Positions 51,875 to 61,145 of a DNA stretch of 64,000 nt are shown here, piece by piece. Position numbers and translations under genes: made by a program. Under the pieces are notes generated by a model, which saw only the letters and a list, made by a program, of their open reading frames with translations, searched no databases and was not told the origin of the DNA. Source of the DNA: Thiopseudomonas acetoxidans (lineage in GTDB: Bacteria > Pseudomonadota > Gammaproteobacteria > Pseudomonadales > Pseudomonadaceae); the NCBI RefSeq assembly GCF_030362935.1, contig NZ_JAUCDY010000012.1, forward strand, positions 10,518 to 74,517. Direction: 5' to 3'. How positions within the stretch are numbered: the stretch's first letter is position 1; the number at the start of each line of letters is the position of its first letter.

Positions 51875-53746
51875 ATGCCAATAATTTTTGATGAATTTCC
51901 TGCACAGCGCCCAGACACTCCGCTACTGGACAGTATTGACAGTCCAGCGGACTTGCGTTTTTTATCAGAAAAAGAATTGAAAATTTTAGCAGACGAGTTA
52001 CGCCATTTTTTGCTCTATAGTGTGGCGCAAACGGGCGGGCACTTTGCCGCTGGCCTTGGCGTGGTCGAACTGACGGTGGCATTGCACTACGTTTTTGATA
52101 CTCCAGATGATCGCTTAGTCTGGGATGTGGGGCATCAGGCTTATCCGCATAAAATTTTGACTGGACGGCGCGATCGCATGTTGACGATGCGTACCAAAGG
52201 CGGTTTAAGTGCCTTTCCTAAGCGCGATGAAAGCCCTTACGACTGCTTTGGTGTAGGCCATTCCAGCACTTCTATCAGTGCAGCATTGGGCATGGCGATT
52301 AGCAATAAACTGCTGGGTAATCCACGCAAAACTGTAGCCGTTATCGGTGACGGGGCGATGACAGCAGGGATGGCGTTTGAGGCGTTGAACCATGCACCAG
52401 AAACTGGAGCTGACATGCTGGTGATCCTCAATGATAACGACATGTCGATTTCCAATAATGTGGGTGGTTTGTCGCAGCATTTAGCGAAAATACTTAGTAG
52501 TCGCACCTATACCAGCATGCGTGAGGGCAGCAAAAAAATTCTTTCTAAAGTACCTGGGGCTTGGGAATTAGCACGTAAAACCGAAGAACATGCTAAAAAC
52601 ATGATTTCCCCCAGTATTCTATTTGAAGAGATCGGCTGGAATTATATTGGCCCTATCGATGGCCATGACATACCGACCTTACTGACTACACTGCGTAATA
52701 TGCGTGGACTTAAAGGTCCGCAATTTTTACATGTGATTACCAAAAAAGGTAAAGGCTTAGCACCCGCAGAAACTTCGCCGATTGCTTACCATGCGATTAA
52801 TCCTGCCAATGCTGTCAAAGCCACTAGCCCGCGCTATTCACATATTTTTGGCCGCTGGCTCTGTGATATGGCCGCTGCCGATGAGCGCTTGTTGGGTATT
52901 ACCCCAGCAATGAAAGAGGGCTCAGACTTAATTGCCTTTAGTGAGCAGTTCCCAGAACGTTATTTTGATGTGGCGATTGCTGAACAACACGCTGTAACCC
53001 TAGCTGCAGGTATGGCTTGTGAAGGAAGTAAGCCCGTAGTAGCCATTTACTCGACCTTTTTGCAGCGCGCCTATGATCAACTGATTCATGATGTGGCATT
53101 GCAGAATTTGGATGTGTTGTTTGCCATCGACCGTGCTGGGTTGGTTGGTGAGGACGGGGCGACGCATGCCGGCAGTTTTGATCTGTCTTATATGCGCTGC
53201 ATTCCCAACATGCTGATTATGACGCCCAGCAACGAAAACGAATTACGCTTATTATTAAACACTGGCTATCACTACCAAGGCCCAGCCGCTGTGCGTTATC
53301 CGCGCGGTACCGGACCCAATGCGACCGTGCAGGACAGTCTTGAAGGTGTCGAGATTGGTAAAGCGGTATTGCGCCGCCAAGGTGAAGGCATCTGCATGTT
53401 GGTGTTTGGCAATCAATTGGCCAATGCGTTAGTCGTTGCTGAGGACCTCAATGCAAGCGTGGTCGATATGCGTTTTGTCAAACCGCTGGATGAAAGCATG
53501 ATTACGCAAATGGCGCACAGCCATGAGCTGTTAGTGACCATCGAGGAAAACGCAATTCAAGGCGGGGCGGGTAGCGCGGTGGGTGAATACTTGCACAGTC
53601 AGCAGTTGCATATTCCGTTATTACAGCTGGGTTTGCCCGATAGCTATATTGATCATGGTGATCAAACTGAGATGTTGGCTGAATGCGGTTTAAGCGTGGC
53701 GGGCATTGCTGAGTCTATTGCGCAGCGTGTGGCTAATAAATCATAA
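51875..53746 (+). CDS. dxs: 1-deoxy-D-xylulose-5-phosphate synthase
   Basis: Dxs is the thiamine diphosphate enzyme that starts the MEP isoprenoid pathway; IspG of the same pathway is encoded 15 kb upstream. The 623 residues have GHQAYPHKILTGR, the thiamine-binding GDGAMTAGMAFEALNHA and the transketolase-type second half with AEQHAVTLAAGMA. The start ATG has only a weak ribosome binding site. It converges on galU. Confidence 0.97.
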   Translation: MPIIFDEFPAQRPDTPLLDSIDSPADLRFLSEKELKILADELRHFLLYSVAQTGGHFAAGLGVVELTVALHYVFDTPDDRLVWDVGHQAYPHKILTGRRDRMLTMRTKGGLSAFPKRDESPYDCFGVGHSSTSISAALGMAISNKLLGNPRKTVAVIGDGAMTAGMAFEALNHAPETGADMLVILNDNDMSISNNVGGLSQHLAKILSSRTYTSMREGSKKILSKVPGAWELARKTEEHAKNMISPSILFEEIGWNYIGPIDGHDIPTLLTTLRNMRGLKGPQFLHVITKKGKGLAPAETSPIAYHAINPANAVKATSPRYSHIFGRWLCDMAAADERLLGITPAMKEGSDLIAFSEQFPERYFDVAIAEQHAVTLAAGMACEGSKPVVAIYSTFLQRAYDQLIHDVALQNLDVLFAIDRAGLVGEDGATHAGSFDLSYMRCIPNMLIMTPSNENELRLLLNTGYHYQGPAAVRYPRGTGPNATVQDSLEGVEIGKAVLRRQGEGICMLVFGNQLANALVVAEDLNASVVDMRFVKPLDESMITQMAHSHELLVTIEENAIQGGAGSAVGEYLHSQQLHIPLLQLGLPDSYIDHGDQTEMLAECGLSVAGIAESIAQRVANKS

Positions 53747-53775
53747 CTTTCTAACAGATTTGACCTGTTAGAAAG
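53747..53775. terminator. hairpin at the dxs/galU convergent junction
   Basis: The perfect eleven-pair stem CTTTCTAACAG/CTGTTAGAAAG has a seven-base loop ATTTGAC and starts right after the dxs stop. There is no T tract on either strand. Confidence 0.5.
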
Positions 53776-53789
53776 CGTATTCAGTTATT

Positions 53790-54629
53790 TTAGAACGACA
53801 ACCCTTTCAGATACAAATTGTCATAGCAGAACTGCGTCGCTGCCATAAAGCCTTCGCCGCTGCCGCAATCGTAGCGAGTACCTTTGAATTTATAGGCCAA
53901 CACGCAACCGCGCTGTGCTTGTTTCATCAATGCGTCAGTGATTTGAATTTCACCGCCCTTGCCCGGCTCGGTTTCTTCGATAAGCTCGAAAATATCTGGC
54001 GTGAGAATATAGCGACCAATAATAGCTAAATTAGAGGGTGCATCTTCAGGACTAGGCTTTTCCACCATAGAGTTCACGCGGTAGATATCATCACGAATCA
54101 TCTCTCCGGAAATAACGCCGTATTTACTGATTTCCTCTGGCGGAACTTCTTGAATCGCGACAATAGAGCAGCGGAACTGCTTGTATAGCTGCACCATCTG
54201 CTTGAGCACGCCGTCGTTATCAAGGTTAATACACAGGTCATCAGCCAGTACTACTGCAAAAGGTTCGTCACCAATTAGGCGCCGACCAGTTAAAATAGCG
54301 TGTCCCAAACCCTTCATTTCTATCTGACGGGTATAAGAGAACGTGCAGTTATCCATCAAGCGACGAATGCCTTGCAAGTACTGTTCTTTATCGGTGCCTT
54401 GAATTTGCGCTTCGATCTCATAGCTAATATCGAAATGGTCTTCAATAGCGCGTTTATTACGTCCAGTTACTATAGCCATGTCGGTAATGCCAGCATCTAG
54501 TGCTTCTTCCACACCGTATTGAATCAACGGTTTGTTTACTATGGGCAGCATTTCTTTAGGCATGGCCTTGGTGGCCGGTAAAAAACGTGTGCCATAACCT
54601 GCAGCTGGGAAGAGGCATTTTCTAATCAT
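53790..54629 (-). CDS. galU: UTP-glucose-1-phosphate uridylyltransferase
   Basis: GalU makes UDP-glucose for cell envelope sugars. The 279 residues open with the nucleotide-binding MIRKCLFPAAGYGTRFLPATKAMPKEMLPIVNKP and include VVLADDLC and MVEKPSPEDAPSNLAIIGRY. Length and motifs are standard. It stands alone on the minus strand, converging with dxs. Confidence 0.97.
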   Translation of the reverse strand: MIRKCLFPAAGYGTRFLPATKAMPKEMLPIVNKPLIQYGVEEALDAGITDMAIVTGRNKRAIEDHFDISYEIEAQIQGTDKEQYLQGIRRLMDNCTFSYTRQIEMKGLGHAILTGRRLIGDEPFAVVLADDLCINLDNDGVLKQMVQLYKQFRCSIVAIQEVPPEEISKYGVISGEMIRDDIYRVNSMVEKPSPEDAPSNLAIIGRYILTPDIFELIEETEPGKGGEIQITDALMKQAQRGCVLAYKFKGTRYDCGSGEGFMAATQFCYDNLYLKGLSF

Positions 54630-54735
54630 ATCAGTGTCCTAAGCGAAATTTTTCGGATTATAGCAGCAATTTTAAGCCGCAAGCGTGAGTTCGCCTAGAG
54701 ACTACCCAGCGCGACTGGTTTGTGAGCAATGGCTT

Positions 54736-55431
54736 TTAGTCGGTCACCCGCACGCGGCGATCGGCCGCCGCAGGCATGTTAACGGGGGTGCGCGCGAGAA
54801 TATAGCTGTCGATTTGGTTTTTTAACGCAATCATTAGCCCTAAGACCAAAAAAGCACCGGGCGGCAGGACAGCGAGTAAAAAACCTTCGTAGTTGGGAAA
54901 TACCGTCCATTGCCAATTAGCCGCCATTGAGCCAAACAGCAACTGCATATTGGTAAATAAAGTTCCGGTACCCAGTAATTCTCTCACCATGCCGATGATG
55001 ACCAGCACTAAGGCAAAACCTAATCCCATGACAAAACCGTCATAGGTTGAACTCACGAATTTATTCTTAGCGGCAAACGCTTCAGCACGGCCCAAAATAA
55101 CGCAGTTAGTGGTAATCAGCGGGATAAATACGCCTAAAATTAAGTACAGCTGGTAGGTATAGGCCTGCATTAGCAGTTCAATGCAGGTGGTTAAAGCAGC
55201 AATAATCATCACAAAAGCAGGTAAACGAATAGCTGGGGTGACCGCGTTACGAATCAATGAAACCGCCGCATTAGAGCAGGCTAGAACAAAAATAGTCGCC
55301 AGCCCAAGACCTAAGGCGTTAACGGTTGAGTTGCTGGTTCCCATCAAGGGACACAGACCTAATAATTGCACCAAGCCCGGATTATTTTTCCATAAACCAT
55401 TGATAGTGAGTTCTTTATAGCTGGTACTCAT
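54736..55431 (-). CDS. rnfE: Rnf electron transport complex subunit E
   Basis: RnfE is one of two homologous membrane subunits (with RnfA) of the Rnf complex, which couples electron flow between ferredoxin and NADH to ion movement. The 231 residues have about six membrane segments and the typical NGLWKNNPGLVQLLGLCPLMGTSNSTVNALGLG opening. Its start overlaps the rnfG stop by four bases. nth, which often follows rnfE, is absent. Confidence 0.96.
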   Translation of the reverse strand: MSTSYKELTINGLWKNNPGLVQLLGLCPLMGTSNSTVNALGLGLATIFVLACSNAAVSLIRNAVTPAIRLPAFVMIIAALTTCIELLMQAYTYQLYLILGVFIPLITTNCVILGRAEAFAAKNKFVSSTYDGFVMGLGFALVLVIIGMVRELLGTGTLFTNMQLLFGSMAANWQWTVFPNYEGFLLAVLPPGAFLVLGLMIALKNQIDSYILARTPVNMPAAADRRVRVTD

Positions 55432-56084
55432 TGATTGGCCTCCTGCGCACTTGCCGTTAACCTCTGAGCAAATAAGTTTGCTTGATTGGCATCGAAAAAC
55501 TGCAATGCGCGCTGCACGGCTTTAACCACGGCACGCGGCGTAATAGTGGCCCCAGCAAATTGGTCAAAATCGCCACGTTCTTTTTTAACGGTCCAGCGTT
55601 CAGCCCTAGGATTGTTCAGGCTTTTACCGGTAAAGTGGGTTATCCAGTCGCTTTTGCTAAGCTCAATTTTATCGCCTAGCCCCGGTGTTTCTTTGTGCTG
55701 GAGTACCCGCACACCACTTAAACGTCCATCGGCCATAATACCTATAAGCAGCTCAATTGCGCCGCTATAACCGTCAGGTGCTGTGGCTTGCAAGATAATA
55801 GCAGTCGGCTCTCCTGCCAGCGTAGCTATATAAGCAGGGGTGGGCGCGCGGTTACCAAGCAGTGGGTCGTCTAGGGTGATTTGCATGTCAAGCAAAGAAT
55901 TATCGTAGCTTTTGGTTGGCAAAATTTCAGCCAAAGCGGCCATTTTTGCTAAACGCTGTGCTTCACGAATGGGTTCTGCAGTGCCTTGCTGGATAACAGC
56001 GACTAAAGCTACGGTTAACGCGGCAAACACGCCTAGAATGAGTGCGTTTTTACTAATTGAACGCTGCATATCCTGAATAGTCAT
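55428..56084 (-). CDS. rnfG: Rnf electron transport complex subunit G
   Basis: RnfG is anchored by one N-terminal membrane segment (ALILGVFAALTVALVAVIQQG) and carries covalently bound FMN on the periplasmic side. The flavinylation site is the Thr in the conserved FAGATITPRAVV motif (D-Q-F-A-G-A-T-I-T). The 218-residue length is normal. It overlaps rnfE by four bases and touches rnfD by one base. Confidence 0.95.
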   Translation of the reverse strand: MTIQDMQRSISKNALILGVFAALTVALVAVIQQGTAEPIREAQRLAKMAALAEILPTKSYDNSLLDMQITLDDPLLGNRAPTPAYIATLAGEPTAIILQATAPDGYSGAIELLIGIMADGRLSGVRVLQHKETPGLGDKIELSKSDWITHFTGKSLNNPRAERWTVKKERGDFDQFAGATITPRAVVKAVQRALQFFDANQANLFAQRLTASAQEANQ

Positions 56085-57118
56085 TAGTTGTCTCCAGGAT
56101 TAAAGCCACGTTTTGCTTTGCGTTGACCATAGGTACGTGGACGAGTGAAGTAATCAATTGTTGGAGCACAAAGGTTCATGAGCAGTACAGAAAAAGCGAT
56201 AGCATCGGGGTAGCCGCCCCAAGCGCGAATAATGTAGACCAGCACACCTACGCCTAGTCCAAAAATAAAACGTCCCTGATTACTGGTTGCGCTGCTGACG
56301 GGGTCGGTAATAATAAAAAAAGCACCCAGCATGGTGGCGCCGCTAAATAAGTGAAAGAGCGGTGAACCGTTAGATGCTGAGCCTGAGCCGTTCCAGAAAA
56401 TTAAACTCATCAGCGCTAAAGCCAGCAGCATGGCGACCGGCGCATGCCAAGTAAATACACGCTTATACAGCAGATAAAGACCGCCAAGCAGAAAAGCCAA
56501 GTTGATCCATTCGCTGCTGTTGCTGGAAATCCAGCCAGAATAAGGGTAGTCCTGCCACAGCTCATGCAAGGTAAGGCTGTGATTGTTTTTTAAGGTATCC
56601 AGCACGGTGGCATGACTCCAAGCATCAAGCCAAGGTGTACCCAAGAACACATGAGCCAAAGCATCACTGCTGGCTACAGTCTGCGGTGCCGGCCAGCTGG
56701 TCATGGCGACTGGAAAAGAAACCAACACCACGACATAACCCAGCATGGCTGGATTAAAGGGGTTTTGGCCTAGACCACCAAAAAGATGTTTGCCAAAAAT
56801 TACCGCGAAACCAATCGCTATCAACACCAGCCACCAGCTTGAAAAAGGTGGCAAAGCCAGCCCGAGCAAAACAGCCGTAACAATAACGCTGCCATCTTTG
56901 AGAGCATAACTAACAGGGCGTTTACGAAGGCTGACAATGAACGCTTCTATGCTCACAGCAAAAATGATGCACAGCGCTACATTAATAGCAGGTCCTATGC
57001 CAAAAAAATAACTGGAAACTAAAAACGCTGGCAGGGTGGCCAAGATTACCCGCAGCATTAAGTTCTGGGTGCTGGACTTGTTTGTCGTATGGGGCGAGGA
57101 CTTAGGTGGCAAATACAT
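56084..57118 (-). CDS. rnfD: Rnf electron transport complex subunit D
   Basis: RnfD is the large membrane subunit with covalent FMN and riboflavin and resembles NqrB. The 344 residues have many hydrophobic segments, the FGGLGQNPFNPAMLGYVVVLVSFPVAMTSWP region, and a flavinylation motif with Ser/Thr in GSPLFHLFSGATMLGAFFIITDPVSSAT. It lies between rnfC (27-base gap) and rnfG. Confidence 0.95.
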   Translation of the reverse strand: MYLPPKSSPHTTNKSSTQNLMLRVILATLPAFLVSSYFFGIGPAINVALCIIFAVSIEAFIVSLRKRPVSYALKDGSVIVTAVLLGLALPPFSSWWLVLIAIGFAVIFGKHLFGGLGQNPFNPAMLGYVVVLVSFPVAMTSWPAPQTVASSDALAHVFLGTPWLDAWSHATVLDTLKNNHSLTLHELWQDYPYSGWISSNSSEWINLAFLLGGLYLLYKRVFTWHAPVAMLLALALMSLIFWNGSGSASNGSPLFHLFSGATMLGAFFIITDPVSSATSNQGRFIFGLGVGVLVYIIRAWGGYPDAIAFSVLLMNLCAPTIDYFTRPRTYGQRKAKRGFNPGDN

Positions 57119-57145
57119 AATGGCTCCAATAAGCTGTTACGGCGA

Positions 57146-59254
57146 CTAGCCTGGGTTATTTGGGCTAGAGACCTGTGCCAAGTTTTTCTCGGCTTCACTG
57201 AGCGCCAGCTGTAACTGAGTTAATTCATCTGCGCTTGCACCGGCTTTTTCTGCCTTTTTTAAGGCTGCACGGCGCATGGCCAGTTCAATTTTGGCTTTTT
57301 TCATAGCATCGCTTATAGGAACTGCAGCGGTTTTTTGTTCAGTGGACGTGTTCTCTGTGCTAGATGCTTTAGCATGGGTCTGGTTCAGTTGCTCGAGTTG
57401 CTGCTGCGCCTGCTGCAGCGCTTGGCGCAAACTGTTTAGACTGGCTTCATCCGTCTCGGCTTTTTCTGCTTTTTTCACGGCAGCGCGGCGCATAGCGAGT
57501 TGGATTTTAGCCTTTTTAAGTGCCTCATCGGGTGCGGCAGCTGGGCTGCTGGTTGCCCAGCTCTGTGCTAATTGTGCTTGTGCGGCCGCTAATGCGTCCT
57601 GTGCTTGTTTGGCAGCGTCTTTAAGGTTGGCAACCTGCGTCTGCAGGGCTTCGGTATCATGCAAGGCGAGTTGCTTCTCAGCCTTACGCAAGGCAACCTG
57701 CGCCATACTGGCGGCAATTTTTAAATGTTTCAGCTCGTCATCGCTAATACTGCCTGTGCTTTGTGCTTGCTGTGCTTCTTGTTTGGCTGCTTGTTCTTGT
57801 GCGGCCTTGACTCGAGCTAAGCGCTCATTGCGTGCTTGGCGTTCAGCTGCTTTTTGCTCTTCTTCAAGACGTAGTCGTTCTTGGCGCAGTTCGTAACGCT
57901 GTTTGGCATGCTCTGCTTTAGCCATTTTTTGCTCGTGCTGACGAATATCCGCTTTGGCAGCACGATAGTATTGCACCAGTGGAATTTTGGATGAGCACAC
58001 ATAGGCGCAGGCACCACACTCAATACAGTCAGGCAGGTTATAGGCTTTGAGCTGTTCGTGTTGCTCACCCATGGCAAAAAACAACAGCTGTTGTGGCAGC
58101 AAGTTACTAGGACAGACTTGTTCACACTCACCGCAGCGAATACAAGGCAGAGCAGCTTCTGGGCTAGGGAACTCTTGTGCTGTACCGGCAATTAGACAGT
58201 TGGTGGTTTTGATAACGGGTGCAGCTAGGTTACCTAGACTAAAACCCATCATGGGTCCGCCAACAATCACCTTACTTAGCTGTTGTTTATCCAGTCCAGC
58301 AAATTCCAGCAACTCTTCTATAGGTGTGCCCAGCAGACACTCCACATTCACTGGCTGCTTAAGTGCTGTACCGGTAAGCGTAGTCACCCGTGAAATCAGT
58401 GGACGACCAAGAACCACTGCATTATAGATTGCCTCGGCAGTACCAACATTTTGGCAGATAATCCCCAGATCAATGGGCAAACTGCCGGAAGGCACTTCCT
58501 GTCCAGTAAGGATTTTAATCAATTGCCGCTCACCACCTGATGGATACAGTGTAGGTATGCTAACAACCTGGTATGCGCGACTGCCTAGTGCTGCTTGCAT
58601 AGAAGCGAGGGCTTCGGGCTTGTTATCCTCGGTGGCAATCAGCACATTTTTGGGGCGTGTAAGTTGCACTAAAATATCTACGCCGGCAAGAATTTTGTCA
58701 GCGCGCTCGCGCATCAGTAGATCGTCAGCGGTGATGTAGGGCTCACACTCAGTACCATTGATAATCAGGCTATCAATGCCAGACATGATTTTGCCGCTAA
58801 GCTTGATGGCGGTAGGAAAGCCTGCACCACCCAGTCCGACAATGCCAGATTGCTGAATAATATGGAAAATTTCTGAGCTAGTCAGAGTGCTGGGATTAAT
58901 TTCTGGTGTGGGTTCTTGCCACAGGTCTAAACCATCGGTATGGATTTCTATAGCAAGGTAGGGCTCGCCTGATTGGTGCGGGTAAGGCGCGGGACCAATG
59001 GCGGTCACAGTGCCCGAGCTGGGTGCATGCACTGACGCGCTAATAGCGGCCATGTTTTGCGCAATAAGCTGACCTTTGTACACATAATTGCCAATCTCGA
59101 CGCAGGGCTCTGCGGGTTGTCCCGCGTTTTGCAACACAGGAACTATCAAGCGTTTGGGTAATGGCGGGTATTGGATGTTACCTTGATTGGATTGGCTTTT
59201 ATTCTCTGGTGGATGAATGCCGCCATGGAATTTGTCTAGGGGCCAGTGGGTCAT
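57146..59254 (-). CDS. rnfC: Rnf electron transport complex subunit C with repeated C-terminal tail
   Basis: RnfC is the NADH- and FMN-binding peripheral subunit. The 702 residues hold an N-terminal Rnf barrel domain, the FMN/NADH fold with GLGGAGFPTAIKL and EPYITADDLLMRERA, two 4Fe-4S motifs (CIRCGECEQVCPSNLLP and CIECGACAYVCSSKIPLV), then a long Ala/Lys/Gln-rich tail. The tail has two clear copies of KKAKIxLAMRRAAxKKAEKA and a third diverged one. Such repeats are known in gammaproteobacterial RnfC and RsxC. The start overlaps the rnfB stop by four bases. Confidence 0.96.
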   Translation of the reverse strand: MTHWPLDKFHGGIHPPENKSQSNQGNIQYPPLPKRLIVPVLQNAGQPAEPCVEIGNYVYKGQLIAQNMAAISASVHAPSSGTVTAIGPAPYPHQSGEPYLAIEIHTDGLDLWQEPTPEINPSTLTSSEIFHIIQQSGIVGLGGAGFPTAIKLSGKIMSGIDSLIINGTECEPYITADDLLMRERADKILAGVDILVQLTRPKNVLIATEDNKPEALASMQAALGSRAYQVVSIPTLYPSGGERQLIKILTGQEVPSGSLPIDLGIICQNVGTAEAIYNAVVLGRPLISRVTTLTGTALKQPVNVECLLGTPIEELLEFAGLDKQQLSKVIVGGPMMGFSLGNLAAPVIKTTNCLIAGTAQEFPSPEAALPCIRCGECEQVCPSNLLPQQLLFFAMGEQHEQLKAYNLPDCIECGACAYVCSSKIPLVQYYRAAKADIRQHEQKMAKAEHAKQRYELRQERLRLEEEQKAAERQARNERLARVKAAQEQAAKQEAQQAQSTGSISDDELKHLKIAASMAQVALRKAEKQLALHDTEALQTQVANLKDAAKQAQDALAAAQAQLAQSWATSSPAAAPDEALKKAKIQLAMRRAAVKKAEKAETDEASLNSLRQALQQAQQQLEQLNQTHAKASSTENTSTEQKTAAVPISDAMKKAKIELAMRRAALKKAEKAGASADELTQLQLALSEAEKNLAQVSSPNNPG

Positions 59255-59826
59255 TCTAAGGCCTCCTTATCGCTGGCAATAATCTGGTATTGGCGTGTTG
59301 GCTGTTGCCATTTCCACGAACGTAGATCAGTTTCTATGGGGCGCATTTCAATACAGTCAACGGGGCAGGGTTCTACGCAAAGATCGCAGCCGGTACATTC
59401 GCTACTGATGACCGTATGCATTTGTCTTGAGGAACCCAGGATGGCATCGACTGGACAGGCTTGAATGCATTTTGTGCAGCCTATGCATTCCTCTTCGCGG
59501 ATATAAGCAACTACAGGTGTTTTTTCACCTTCAGCAGCATCAAGGGGTTCGGGCTCTACATCAAGCAGGTCAGCTAGAGCTTGAATTGTTGCTTCGCCAC
59601 CGGGTGGGCACTTGTTAATTTTATCACCAGCAGCAATGGCCTCAGCATAAGGACGACAGCCGGGATAGCCACATTGCCCACATTGGGTTTGCGGTAAAAT
59701 GGCATTGATTTGCTCAACAATAGGGTTGCCTTCTACGCGAAAACGAACAGCAGCAAAACCCAGCAGTGCACCAAAAACAAGGCTGAGGAGGGTCAGTACG
59801 GCAACTGCAGTGAGAATTAGCGTCAT
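59251..59826 (-). CDS. rnfB: Rnf electron transport complex subunit B
   Basis: RnfB is the iron-sulfur subunit that receives electrons at the cytoplasmic face. The 191 residues have one N-terminal membrane segment, a 4Fe-4S motif of the GQCGYPGCRPYAEAI type ending in CPPGG, and two ferredoxin motifs, CIGCTKCIQACPVDAI and CTGCDLCVEPCPVDCI. It overlaps both rnfA and rnfC by four bases, so the operon is tightly coupled. Confidence 0.96.
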   Translation of the reverse strand: MTLILTAVAVLTLLSLVFGALLGFAAVRFRVEGNPIVEQINAILPQTQCGQCGYPGCRPYAEAIAAGDKINKCPPGGEATIQALADLLDVEPEPLDAAEGEKTPVVAYIREEECIGCTKCIQACPVDAILGSSRQMHTVISSECTGCDLCVEPCPVDCIEMRPIETDLRSWKWQQPTRQYQIIASDKEALE

Positions 59827-60407
59827 AGCTTAACCAGTCCGGCAAAGCCCATGAAAGCTAGTGACATTAAGCCCGCGGTGATCATGCCGATGGCTGCCCC
59901 TTGGAAAGGTTTGGGTACATCGGCGATGGCAATTCGCTCACGCATTGCAGCAAACAACACCAATACCAAAGAAAAACCAATGCCGGCAGCGAAGCCGTTA
60001 ATGCTGGAAGCAACGAAACCGTACTCAGTACGGTTAGCGTTGAGGATGGCTACACCAAGTACGATGCAGTTGGTGGTGATTAAAGGCAAGAAAATACCTA
60101 AAACGCGATACAGCAAGGGACTGGTTTTGTTAACCACCATCTCAGTGAATTGCACCACTACAGCAATCACCACAATAAAGCTGATGGTGCGTAAAAACTC
60201 AATATCCAACGGTTTTAACACGTATTGCTGCAATAGATAGCTGCAGATAGCCGCCAGTGTCAGGACGAAGGTGGTGGCTAGGGATAGGCCGATTGCAGTT
60301 TCGATTTTTTTGGAAACCCCCATGAAGGGGCACAAACCCAAAAATTGCACCAAAACAAAGTTGTTTACCAGAATGGCGCTAATAGCAATTAAAAAGATTT
60401 CGCTCAT
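59823..60407 (-). CDS. rnfA: Rnf electron transport complex subunit A
   Basis: RnfA is a six-helix membrane subunit homologous to RnfE. The 194 residues begin MSEIFLIAISAILVNNFVLVQFLGLCPFMGVSKKIETAIGLS. It is the first gene of the rnfABCDGE operon, whose six genes are present in the usual order. No strong promoter or ribosome binding site could be picked upstream. In some bacteria the complex (as Rsx) also keeps SoxR reduced; that is not evident here. Confidence 0.95.
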   Translation of the reverse strand: MSEIFLIAISAILVNNFVLVQFLGLCPFMGVSKKIETAIGLSLATTFVLTLAAICSYLLQQYVLKPLDIEFLRTISFIVVIAVVVQFTEMVVNKTSPLLYRVLGIFLPLITTNCIVLGVAILNANRTEYGFVASSINGFAAGIGFSLVLVLFAAMRERIAIADVPKPFQGAAIGMITAGLMSLAFMGFAGLVKL

Positions 60408-60836
60408 AAGAATAATTGTATCTGCAAGCCAGTGCTTAAAAATTAGGGTGCAAGATTAAGTTGTATGCAAGGTCAACTAGTTATTTCGTCTAGCCATTAT
60501 CCTGCAGCTTGCCGGTCGGTACAAGAGTTGTAAAGTTTTCTGTAGTACCGAAGATTTCTATCTATATGAATAAAAAGAATTTTATTGGTTTTTTTCTGAA
60601 TGAAGCATCGATTAAAGCGACGCTTTATCGCACCCTTAGGTCTTAAATCCAGCTTAATTGTAACAAAGTACGACCAAGGTAGGTTGGTTAGTTAGCTTAG
60701 TAATCTTTAGATTGCATTTCATGCCTCACACAGGTGATTTGGTTACTTCAGGTATCACTCGTGTGTAGCGATTACACGTTAGTAACACAAACTGACCTAT
60801 TTAAAGGGTAGGTCTATTGAGAAAAGGAAGCATGCA
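60408..60836. other. 429-base divergent spacer between rnfA and yjcH
   Basis: No gene is supported. The part nearest yjcH can fold: CGTGT (60760-60764) pairs with ACACG about nine bases later, and GACCTA (60794-60799) pairs with TAGGTC (60809-60814) just ahead of the AAGGAAG ribosome binding site. No clear sigma70 or sigma54 promoter stands out. The rnfA side shows nothing beyond AT-rich sequence. Confidence 0.5.
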
Positions 60837-61145
60837 ATGCAGAAAGATATTGTGCAGCAGGTGTTAAATCACCCTAAGTACGTAGAGCTGGTTAAGCGCC
60901 GTACGCGCGTCAGTATGATTTTTTTCGCCACTGCTCTGATTATTTATTCAGGGTTTATTTTAACGCTCGCTTATTTGCCTGATTTGTTCGCGCAGCCTCT
61001 GGGGGAGGGTTGGACGATGAGTGTGGGTGTCCTTACCGGCATTTTGGTGGTTTTTAGCGCGGTAATCATGATTGCGCTGTATGTGCATTTTTCGAATAAG
61101 CATTTTGATCCGCTACTGGAGCAGGTTGTGAGGGATGTAGAATGA
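60837..61145 (+). CDS. yjcH: YjcH-type inner membrane protein (DUF485)
   Basis: A 102-residue protein with two membrane segments (IFFATALIIYSGFILTLAYL and VGVLTGILVVFSAVIMIALYV), beginning MQKDIVQQVLNHPKYVELVKRR, typical of DUF485. It is the usual partner encoded just upstream of actP. Its stop overlaps the actP start by four bases. The role is unknown; a part in acetate uptake is suggested only by linkage. Confidence 0.93.
   Translation: MQKDIVQQVLNHPKYVELVKRRTRVSMIFFATALIIYSGFILTLAYLPDLFAQPLGEGWTMSVGVLTGILVVFSAVIMIALYVHFSNKHFDPLLEQVVRDVE

Noticed and set aside
57276..57896. A 206-codon open frame on the + strand opposite the rnfC tail
   Set aside because: It mirrors the low-complexity Ala/Lys repeats of RnfC and encodes only Ala/Ser/Cys-rich sequence with no domain and no ribosome binding site.
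60754..60786. Possible operator palindrome around CGTGTGTAGCGATTACACG upstream of yjcH
   Set aside because: Only five strict pairs with a nine-base centre in an AT-rich region; too weak to call as a separate regulatory site.
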